From the NCBI GenBank assembly GCA_017626845.1, contig JAGAHX010000062.1, positions 1-33,392 on the forward strand: 33,392 bases of DNA. Direction: 5' to 3'. A model generated the notes under the pieces. It worked only from the letters and a program-made list of their open reading frames with translations, did no database searches and was not told where the DNA came from. This DNA is from Bacillota bacterium (GTDB taxonomy: Bacteria; Bacillota; Clostridia; Peptostreptococcales; Anaerovoracaceae). Shown in pieces: positions 24,549-30,915 of the stretch. Every line of letters begins with the position of its first letter. Position 1 is the first letter of the stretch. The position numbers were made by a program, and so were the translations under genes.

Positions 24549-24577
24549 ATTATAGCAGAATGCATAAATACGCGCAA
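24549..24577 (-). promoter_or_regulatory. Promoter of the opp operon
   Basis: On the minus strand TTGCGC (24572-24577) and TATAAT (24549-24554) are 17 bases apart. The oppB start lies about 85 bases downstream of the -10. Confidence 0.75.
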
Positions 24578-24599
24578 GCAATTTACATTTTTCTTCCAG

Positions 24600-24627
24600 T
24601 TGCAATTATCCGCAGATTCTCTATAAT
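24600..24627 (+). promoter_or_regulatory. Promoter of the small lipoprotein gene
   Basis: TTGCAA (24600-24605) and TATAAT (24622-24627) are 16 bases apart. ATG follows 27 bases after the -10, behind GGAGGT. Confidence 0.7.
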
Positions 24628-24654
24628 TGTTAAGGTAAGACTACGGAGGTATCC

Positions 24655-25047
24655 ATGAAGAAAAGATTCTGTCTGTTACTGATATGCGCCCTGCTGCTCT
24701 TTGGTCTGGCAGGCTGCAAGTCCAAGACGCCGGAGGAGATCTCAGCGGAAAAATACGAGGCCATGGCCAACGCCTGCCTGACTTTGGTAGAAACGTATAA
24801 CGACGTGGCGCAGACCGCCATCGACAACGGCTGGGAGGCGGATTTCGAAACGCTTAAGCTGATGGATCAGATCGCAGACCAGGCGGAGGAGATCACCAAC
24901 GCCGTCAACGCGCCGGAAAACGTGGAAGACGCCAGAAGAGATCAGCTGGCCGCCCTCGCCAAGCAGCTGACGGACCAGCTTACGAACGAGGTGCTCCCCA
25001 AGGTGAGCGAACCCTGCCCGAAGACAGGCGTCGAGACCGGGGAATAA
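24655..25047 (+). CDS. Small lipoprotein of unknown function
   Basis: A 130-residue secreted lipoprotein. The signal peptide MKKRFCLLLICALLLFGLAG leads to the lipobox LAGC with the acylated cysteine at residue 21. The mature part is helical and acidic (ISAEKYEAMANACLTLVE, then QIADQAEEITNAVNAP), like small helical-bundle lipoproteins, but I do not recognise a named family. It has its own promoter and terminator and is transcribed divergently from the opp operon, so a shared regulator is possible. The start follows GGAGGT. Confidence 0.8.
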   Translation: MKKRFCLLLICALLLFGLAGCKSKTPEEISAEKYEAMANACLTLVETYNDVAQTAIDNGWEADFETLKLMDQIADQAEEITNAVNAPENVEDARRDQLAALAKQLTDQLTNEVLPKVSEPCPKTGVETGE

Positions 25048-25068
25048 GAACTGACCGATCGAGAAAAG

Positions 25069-25106
25069 CAAAAGCGCTGCGGAATGAAAAGCCGCAGCGC
25101 TTTTAT
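25069..25106. terminator. Bidirectional terminator between the lipoprotein gene and gap
   Basis: AAAAGCGCTGCGG and CCGCAGCGCTTTT form a 13-base stem with A- and T-runs at its base. It serves both convergent genes. Confidence 0.88.
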
Positions 25107-25120
25107 TGTGCGTTTAAAGA

Positions 25121-26146
25121 TCAGATCCTTCCCATCAGCCGGCCCATATGCGCCATGGTACGCAGCAGCTGGCTGGTATAGCCCATTTCGTTGTCGTACC
25201 AGGCAACGACGCGGACTTCGTAGATGTGGGTGCCGCACTTCTGCGCCAGGGTCTGGGTGGCGTCAAACACGGAACCGTAGGTGCTGCCGATGATGTCGGT
25301 GGAGACGATGGGTTCTTCGTTGTAGCCGAAGGACTTGTTGGTGGAAGCGCGCATCTTCTCGTTGATGCCTTCCACGGAAACGGTGTCCGTCATGTCCTTC
25401 AGCGTGGCATCCAGGATCGTAACGGAACCGGTACCGACGGGCACTCTCTGGGCGGAGCCGATGAGCTTGCCGTCCAGTTCGGGGATGACGAGACCGATGG
25501 CCTTCGCCGCGCCGCTGCTGGCGGGAACGATATTCAGTGCGCCCGCTCTCGCTCTGCGGAAGTCGCCCTTTCTGTGGGGACCGTCCAGGATCATCTGGTC
25601 GCCGGTATAGGCATGGATGGTGGTCATGAAGCCCGTGCGCAGTTCTCTGTATTCGTTCAGCGCCTTCGCCATGGGAGCCAGGCAGTTCGTGGTGCAGCTG
25701 GCGCCGGAGACGATATTGTCTTCCTTCGTAAGAGTGTCGTGGTTGGTGCCATACACGATGGTGGGCAGGTCGTTGCCCGCCGGTGCGGAGATGAGGACCT
25801 TTTTGGCGCCGGCATCGATGTGAGCCTGGGATTTCGCCTTGCTGGTATAGAAACCGGTGCACTCCAGCACGATGTCCACGTCGTATTCCTTCCAGGGCAG
25901 GTTCTTGGCGTCCGCCTGGGCAAAGACAGGGATCTTGGTGCCGTCCACGGAAATGTAATCGTCACCGCAGTCGATCACGTGACCCTCATAAGCCTTCTGC
26001 ACGGAGTCGTACTTCAGCAGATACGCCAGCATTTCCGGGCTGGTGAGGTCGTTGATGGCGACGACGTCGAATCTGGGGTCGCCGAACATTTTACGGAAAG
26101 CGAGTCTTCCGATGCGGCCGAAGCCGTTGATCGCGATTCTAAGCAT
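25121..26146 (-). CDS. gap: Glyceraldehyde-3-phosphate dehydrogenase, type I
   Basis: A 341-residue glycolytic enzyme that oxidises glyceraldehyde 3-phosphate with NAD and phosphate. The N-terminal dinucleotide-binding motif is INGFGRIGRLAFR. The catalytic cysteine is in SGASCTTNCLAP (Cys151), and a C-terminal strand reads VRVVAWYDNEMGYTSQL. Length is normal. The start follows AGGAGG. A -10-like TATAAT (26201-26206 on the minus strand) overlaps the stop codon of the MATE gene, so gap could have its own promoter, though its -35 is poor. No other glycolytic gene is adjacent. Confidence 0.97.
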   Translation of the reverse strand: MLRIAINGFGRIGRLAFRKMFGDPRFDVVAINDLTSPEMLAYLLKYDSVQKAYEGHVIDCGDDYISVDGTKIPVFAQADAKNLPWKEYDVDIVLECTGFYTSKAKSQAHIDAGAKKVLISAPAGNDLPTIVYGTNHDTLTKEDNIVSGASCTTNCLAPMAKALNEYRELRTGFMTTIHAYTGDQMILDGPHRKGDFRRARAGALNIVPASSGAAKAIGLVIPELDGKLIGSAQRVPVGTGSVTILDATLKDMTDTVSVEGINEKMRASTNKSFGYNEEPIVSTDIIGSTYGSVFDATQTLAQKCGTHIYEVRVVAWYDNEMGYTSQLLRTMAHMGRLMGRI

Positions 26147-26201
26147 GTATATCCTCCTTCAGTTCCTGAAATAGTTTTATCAAAAAGACCTTAATGATTT
26201 A

Positions 26202-27554
26202 TTATACCATACCATCCTGCGCATTTTTACGCTTCAGCAGGAAAAAGTACGCGAAGCACAGAACGATCTGCACAAACGTGCTGCAGGGCGTGGCCAGCCC
26301 TACGTGGAATAAGGACACCGGCACCTCTTTGCTCATGAGATACGACACCGGAATGCGCACGCCGAACGCCCCGATGATGCTCTGGGTCATGACGAAACGG
26401 GTACGCCCCAGGCCGTTGAAATAGCCGTTGAAGCAGAACAGAAAACTCGTCAGCAGGCAGTCGATGGCGTAAGCCTTCAGGTAGTCCGCTGCCGCTGCGA
26501 CCACGTCGGCCTTCCCTGCCGCGAACCAGGACGACGGGATATCACCCCGGAAAAAGATGAACAGGAACATGAAGACGCCCACGCCCAGCGATACGCCGAT
26601 GCCGTAAGACAGCGCCTTCTCCGCCCGGTCCATCTTCCTCGCCCCATAGTTCTGCGCCACGAACGCGGACATGGCCATGGAGAACGTGGAAGGCACGAGC
26701 ATCACGAAGGAGCAGATCCTCTCAGCCACGCCGACGCCGGCGGAAGGCACCAGGCCCAGGCCGTTTACGATAGCCGCGATCACGATAAAGGACAGGGTGA
26801 CCAGCACATCCTGCGCGGAGGTGGGAATGCCGATGTGCAGCAGTTCTTTCGCGATCACCCCGTTCAGCCGCAGATTCTTTCCGGTAAACGAAAACGGCAT
26901 GCCCCGCTTCTTCATGATGAGAAGCGACGCCAGAACGCTTATGCCCTGTGCGAATACGGTGGCGATGGCCACGCCCTTTACGCCCATGCGGAAGACGCCG
27001 GCCAGCAGCAGGTCGCCGCTGATATTGAACGCGCAGGCGATGGCGACGGTCACCAGAGGCATGGCGGAATCCCCCATTCCCCGGAACATGCTGCCGATCA
27101 CATGATACGCCGTGATAAAGGCGAGGCCGCCCGCGCAGATGCGGATGTAGGTGACCGTTCCGGCAAAGGCCGCTTCCGGCGCCTTCATCAGGGCCGCCAG
27201 CTGCGGCGCAAAGACGATGAGCGCGGTCATGATGGCAAGGCAGAAACCGCTGAACAGAACCACCGCCGTCCCGATGATATCTCCCACCTGCTCCGTATCT
27301 TTCTGTCCGATCGCCCGGCCGATCAGCACCGTCATGCCCATGGCGAGGCCTGTCATGAAGCACAGCGCCAGCGTAACGATCCACCCACCCGTGGAGACGG
27401 CGGAAACGTCCGCAGTCGTGCCGAACGTGCCGATGACCAGCATGTCCACGGCGCCGTACGCGGTCTGCAACAGCTGCGACAGCAGGATGGGGACCGCGAA
27501 CAGAACGAGGGGCGATAGGATCTTCCCTTCTGTAAAGTTATTGATCTTTGTCAT
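26202..27554 (-). CDS. MATE-family efflux transporter
   Basis: A 450-residue integral membrane exporter, probably driven by Na+ or H+, of the MATE (multidrug and toxin extrusion) family. Twelve hydrophobic segments are visible in two related halves. Family-typical stretches are LFAVPILLSQLLQTAYGAVD at the N-terminus and GMGDSAMPLVTVAIACAFN in the first half. The substrate cannot be told. The start follows TGAGGAAAT, which lies immediately behind the T-run of the mgtE terminator, leaving no room for a separate promoter close to the gene. Confidence 0.93.
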   Translation of the reverse strand: MTKINNFTEGKILSPLVLFAVPILLSQLLQTAYGAVDMLVIGTFGTTADVSAVSTGGWIVTLALCFMTGLAMGMTVLIGRAIGQKDTEQVGDIIGTAVVLFSGFCLAIMTALIVFAPQLAALMKAPEAAFAGTVTYIRICAGGLAFITAYHVIGSMFRGMGDSAMPLVTVAIACAFNISGDLLLAGVFRMGVKGVAIATVFAQGISVLASLLIMKKRGMPFSFTGKNLRLNGVIAKELLHIGIPTSAQDVLVTLSFIVIAAIVNGLGLVPSAGVGVAERICSFVMLVPSTFSMAMSAFVAQNYGARKMDRAEKALSYGIGVSLGVGVFMFLFIFFRGDIPSSWFAAGKADVVAAAADYLKAYAIDCLLTSFLFCFNGYFNGLGRTRFVMTQSIIGAFGVRIPVSYLMSKEVPVSLFHVGLATPCSTFVQIVLCFAYFFLLKRKNAQDGMV

Positions 27555-27563
27555 ATTTCCTCA

Positions 27564-27594
27564 TAAAAAGGGACCGGAATGCGCTTCCGGCCCC
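27564..27594 (-). terminator. Terminator of mgtE, abutting the MATE ribosome binding site
   Basis: GGGCCGGAA and TTCCGGTCCC form an imperfect stem, followed on the minus strand by TTTTTATG. The MATE ATG follows about ten bases later. Confidence 0.75.
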
Positions 27595-27615
27595 CTGGAA
27601 AAGCCTTTCTTAGTT

Positions 27616-28980
27616 CTAGAACAGCAGCGAGCTTGCGATCGCGAAGTACACCAGCAGGGATACCGCATCCACGATCGTCGTGATGAACGGGCTGGCCATG
27701 ACCGCCGGATCGAAGCCCAGCTTCTTGGCGATCATCGGCAGACTGCAGCCGATCAGCTTGGCCACCAGCACCGTCAGGGCCATAGTGGAGCAGACGACGG
27801 CCGCTACGGTGGTGTTTACGGCTTCGTTGCCGAGGATCATCTTATCCACGACCATCAGCTTGGCGAAGCACGCCGCCGCCAGGGAAACGCCGCACAGCAC
27901 GGCGGTGCGGATCTCCTTCCAGATGACCACCGGCAGATCCTCGAACTCGATGTCGTCCAGGGACAGCGCACGGATGACCGTAACCGAAGCCTGTGACCCG
28001 GAGTTGCCGCCCGTATCCATCAGCATGGGGATGAACGCGGTCAGCACGACCTGTGCCGCCAGCGCATTTTCGAAATGGGTGATGATGATGCCGGTGAACG
28101 TAGCGGAGACCATCAGCAGGAGCAGCCAGGGAATACGGTGTTTAAACAGTTCCCAGGGCGAGGACCGATAGTACGTCTTTTCCGAAGGCGTAATACCTGC
28201 CATGATCTCCATGTCTTCCGTGGTCTCTTCTTCCAGAACGTCCATGGCGTCGTCGAACGTTACGATACCGACCATCCTCATGTCGCTGTCCACGACGGGC
28301 AGCGCCAGGAAGCTGTACTTCGTAAACATGTTGGCGACCTCTTCCTGGTCGTCCAGGGTGTTGACGGAGATAACGTTGGTCTCCATCAGGTCGCCCACCT
28401 TCTCTTCGTCCTTGGCGGTGAGCAGTTCCCGCACGGTGACCGTGCCCAGCAGCTTCCGCTCGTCGGTAACGTAGCAGGTGTAAATGGTCTCCTTATCCAC
28501 GCCGGTGCGGCGGATGCGCCCGATGGCGTCCCCTACCGTCATGGACGGATGCAGGTTGACGTACTCCGTCGTCATGATGGACCCTGCCGAATCCTCGGGA
28601 TAGCGCAGGATCTCGTTGATCTCCCGCCGCATCTTCGGATCGGCCTGGGCCAAGATGCGCTTGACCACGTTGGCGGGCATCTCCTCCACCAGGTCTACCG
28701 CATCGTCCACGAACAGCTCGTCCATAACTTCGTGCAGCTCGCGGTCGGAGAACCCTTCCACCAGGATCTCCTGCTGTTCCGGTTCCATCTCCACGAAGGT
28801 CTCCGCCGCCAGTTCTTTCGGAAGCAGGCGGAACAGAAGAGGCAGACGTTCTTCGTCCACATCTTCGAAGATCGCGGCGATGTCCGCGGGGTTCATGGTG
28901 ACCAGCACATCTTTGATGGTGGAATATTTCTTTTCTTCCAGAAGCGCCTCAAAAGTGCGCTCAAATGATAATTCTGCCAT
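27616..28980 (-). CDS. mgtE: Magnesium transporter MgtE
   Basis: A 454-residue Mg2+ channel. The cytoplasmic N domain (about 1-130, with FRLLPKELAAETFVEMEPE) and two CBS domains (about 135-255, TTEYVNLHPSMTVGDAIGRI and TNVISVNTLDDQEEVANM) form the gate that senses cell Mg2+. The membrane part (about 280-454) has five helices, including IPMLMDTGGNSGSQASVTVI, the conserved selectivity region. Length is normal. The start follows GGAGAGG. Upstream is a leader with a small open reading frame and a nested RNA helix but no M-box signature that I can see. A terminator follows the gene. Confidence 0.96.
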   Translation of the reverse strand: MAELSFERTFEALLEEKKYSTIKDVLVTMNPADIAAIFEDVDEERLPLLFRLLPKELAAETFVEMEPEQQEILVEGFSDRELHEVMDELFVDDAVDLVEEMPANVVKRILAQADPKMRREINEILRYPEDSAGSIMTTEYVNLHPSMTVGDAIGRIRRTGVDKETIYTCYVTDERKLLGTVTVRELLTAKDEEKVGDLMETNVISVNTLDDQEEVANMFTKYSFLALPVVDSDMRMVGIVTFDDAMDVLEEETTEDMEIMAGITPSEKTYYRSSPWELFKHRIPWLLLLMVSATFTGIIITHFENALAAQVVLTAFIPMLMDTGGNSGSQASVTVIRALSLDDIEFEDLPVVIWKEIRTAVLCGVSLAAACFAKLMVVDKMILGNEAVNTTVAAVVCSTMALTVLVAKLIGCSLPMIAKKLGFDPAVMASPFITTIVDAVSLLVYFAIASSLLF

Positions 28981-29018
28981 AACTTATCCTCTCCATTAAA
29001 GGGAAATAATAAGATATA

Positions 29019-29096
29019 GGCAGGTCTAGATAAGTCTACCGGTTTCAGAAGGCAGCCACGGACGATCGCGGCGGCTCTGCTAGACTTTGGCCTGCC
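29019..29096 (-). ncRNA. Nested helix in the mgtE leader (candidate regulatory RNA)
   Basis: In the minus-strand RNA three helices stack in order: GGCAGG (29091-29096) with CCTGCC (29019-29024), AAGTCTA (29081-29087) with TAGACTT (29032-29038), and GCA-GA-GCC with GGCTGC near 29051-29080. All 5' arms lie inside the 26-codon open reading frame at 29045-29125. The 3' arms of the outer two lie just past its stop codon. No T-run follows, so termination is not the obvious output; control would act on the mgtE ribosome binding site, on Rho or on RNA decay. Confidence 0.5.
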
Positions 29097-29125
29097 GATA
29101 AACCTATCGTACTTCCGCTATCCAT
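29045..29125 (-). CDS. Putative 26-residue leader peptide upstream of mgtE
   Basis: ATG at 29125 follows a very strong ribosome binding site AAAGGAGG seven bases upstream, and the frame ends at TGA (29045-29047), 64 bases before the mgtE start codon. The peptide begins MDSGSTIG, contains AEPPR at residues 16-20 and ends VAAF. It has no signal or membrane segment. Its place, its strong ribosome binding site and an acidic-proline segment recall mgtL-type leader peptides, which sense Mg2+ through ribosome instability or pausing. I found it by reading the leader. Its translation and conservation are untested. Confidence 0.55.
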   Translation of the reverse strand: MDSGSTIGLSAGQSLAEPPRSSVAAF

Positions 29126-29188
29126 GGTCTTTCCTCCTTTTCTGACTCAAAAAATACTCACGAAAACAAACGCATACTGCGCAATAGT

Positions 29189-29218
29189 ATCTTACCACGC
29201 TCAGCGGACCACCGTCAA
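29189..29218 (-). promoter_or_regulatory. Candidate promoter of the mgtE leader
   Basis: On the minus strand TTGACG (29213-29218) and TAAGAT (29189-29194) are 18 bases apart. Transcription would start about 55 bases before the small open reading frame. Confidence 0.5.
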
Positions 29219-29235
29219 ACAAAGGCGGAAATTTG

Positions 29236-29244
29236 TGATATACT
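29236..29244 (+). promoter_or_regulatory. Extended -10 promoter directly before the methyltransferase ATG
   Basis: TGATATACT is an extended -10 (TG-N-TATACT). Only seven bases separate it from ATG at 29252, so the mRNA would begin at or next to the start codon. No clear -35 is seen. Confidence 0.5.
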
Positions 29245-29251
29245 TTTTCGC

Positions 29252-30286
29252 ATGTGGGACTATTTGGCGAAAACCGAAAAAAAAATTCTGATCTACGGCC
29301 GGGGCAACGCCGCGGAGGCGATCGTCTCCGAACTGGCAAAGCGGGGCAAAAAGCCGGCCGGCTTTTTCGCGTCCGACGGATTCGTGCGGGCGAAGGAATT
29401 TCTGGGGTACCCGGTGACCTCCTTTACAGAGGCGATGCAGCGCTTCGGGAAGGATTCCATCGTTCTGTTGGCCTTCGGCACCCATAGAGAAGACGTGCTG
29501 CAGACCATACGCGGCATCGCATCGCGCACGGAGTTCTACGCGCCAGACCTGCCGGTCGCCGGAGAGGGGATTTTCGATAAACAGTATTACGTAGACCACG
29601 AAGCCCAACTGCAGAAAACCCTTGCAATCCTTGCGGACGAGCAGAGCCGCAAGGTCTTTCAGGACGTCATCTCCTATAAACTATCCGGAAAGATCGGTTA
29701 TCTGGCGGACTGCGAGACGCCCGCTGTCGACAACTGGGCCCTGCTCGCCCCTGCCGCAGACAAAGCTTACGTGGACCTGGGCGCCTACACCGGCGATACC
29801 GTGCTGGACTATCTGGCTATCTGTGGCGGTTCCTGTGACCCGTCCATCCTGGCCGTCGAACCCGAACCCCGCAACTTCCGTAAGCTCAAGGAGACGGTTG
29901 CTGCGGCCGGCCTCACCCGCTGCCGCTGCGTGCAGGCCGTCATCGGCGATGCCACCGGCATGGCGGAGATCTCCAAAGGGGCCGGCCGGGGGTCGCGGTC
30001 GACGAAGACCGTACCCGTCTGCGCCGAAACTCTGGACCATCTGCTGGACGGCGCGCGGACGGACATCGTCAAGATGGACGTGGAAGGCAGCGAAGCCGCC
30101 GCGATCCGAGGAGCCGCCTTCACCATACAAAAATACCGCCCGGCGATGCTGATCGCAGCCTATCACCGGACGGATGATCTCTGGTCTATCCCCCTGCAGG
30201 TGATGGCACTGCGAGACGACTATAACGTCTATCTGCGCACGAGCCCCTGCCTTCCTGCCTGGGAAGTCAATTATTATTTTGTCTAA
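29252..30286 (+). CDS. FkbM-family methyltransferase
   Basis: A 344-residue S-adenosylmethionine-dependent methyltransferase. The N-terminal 100 residues form a separate Rossmann-like part (KKILIYGRGNAAEAIVSELA). The catalytic domain starts at about 170 with AYVDLGAYTGDT, the SAM-binding motif I, and later shows DIVKMDVEGSEAAAIRGA, the FkbM signature. These enzymes often O-methylate sugars of glycans or natural products, but the substrate here is unknown. There is no ribosome binding site before 29252, and an extended -10 sits seven bases upstream, which suggests a leaderless mRNA. It ends with a four-base convergent overlap with udk. No glycan genes are nearby. Confidence 0.85.
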   Translation: MWDYLAKTEKKILIYGRGNAAEAIVSELAKRGKKPAGFFASDGFVRAKEFLGYPVTSFTEAMQRFGKDSIVLLAFGTHREDVLQTIRGIASRTEFYAPDLPVAGEGIFDKQYYVDHEAQLQKTLAILADEQSRKVFQDVISYKLSGKIGYLADCETPAVDNWALLAPAADKAYVDLGAYTGDTVLDYLAICGGSCDPSILAVEPEPRNFRKLKETVAAAGLTRCRCVQAVIGDATGMAEISKGAGRGSRSTKTVPVCAETLDHLLDGARTDIVKMDVEGSEAAAIRGAAFTIQKYRPAMLIAAYHRTDDLWSIPLQVMALRDDYNVYLRTSPCLPAWEVNYYFV

Positions 30287-30906
30287 TCCTCTTCTGCTAA
30301 CAGCGCCCGGATGCGGTGGTTGACCATCGAGAGCGCCACATGGTTGCGGCCCCCTTCCGGGATGATGATGTCCGCGTATTTCTTCGAGGGCTCCACGAAC
30401 TGCTCATGCATGGGCTTTACCGTCGTCAGATACTGGGTCACCACGGACTCCAGCGTCCGCCCTCTCTCCTCCACGTCTCTCAGGATGCGCCGCAGTATGC
30501 GTACGTCCGCATCCGTATCCACGAACAGTTTAATATCGAACAGGTTGCGCAGGCTTTCGTCGGCAAAGATCAGGATGCCTTCGATGATGATGACCCGCGC
30601 AGGTTTTACCTCCACGACTTCCTTCGCCCGGTTGTGATCGGAGAAGTCGTAGACCGGCCGGTGGATCGTAAGCCCCTGCTTTAACAGCTGCAGGTGCTCC
30701 ACCAGCATATCCGTATCGTAGGCGCTGGGATGGTCGTAGTTGAGCAGGCAGCGCTGTTCGTAAGGCATGTCGTCGTGCGCCTTGTAGTAATAGTCGTGGC
30801 TGAGCAGGCATACGGAATCCTGGAATTCCGCTGCGATCTCCTGCACAAGCGTGGATGTGCCGGAGCCTGTGCCGCCGGCAATGCCGATGAGGATGGGTTC
30901 TTTCAT
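30283..30906 (-). CDS. udk: Uridine kinase with a substituted Walker A lysine
   Basis: A 207-residue P-loop kinase of the uridine/cytidine kinase family, which phosphorylates uridine and cytidine in pyrimidine salvage. The nucleoside-binding region reads YDHPSAYDTDMLVEHL and HRPVYDFSDHNR, and the lid region reads RRILRDVEERGR; all are typical. The P-loop, however, reads GGTGSGTST, with Thr17 (codon ACA at 30856-30858) where the catalytic lysine is expected. A change from AAA would need one base. The enzyme may be inactive, altered, or misread at this base. The start follows TAGGAG, nine bases past the metallo-hydrolase stop codon. Confidence 0.88.
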   Translation of the reverse strand: MKEPILIGIAGGTGSGTSTLVQEIAAEFQDSVCLLSHDYYYKAHDDMPYEQRCLLNYDHPSAYDTDMLVEHLQLLKQGLTIHRPVYDFSDHNRAKEVVEVKPARVIIIEGILIFADESLRNLFDIKLFVDTDADVRILRRILRDVEERGRTLESVVTQYLTTVKPMHEQFVEPSKKYADIIIPEGGRNHVALSMVNHRIRALLAEED

Positions 30907-30915
30907 GGGGTGCTC

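Noticed and set aside
28981..29188. M-box (ykoK) riboswitch upstream of mgtE
   Set aside because: The expected conserved M-box core is not apparent by eye and the visible helices differ. A covariance search would be needed to be certain.
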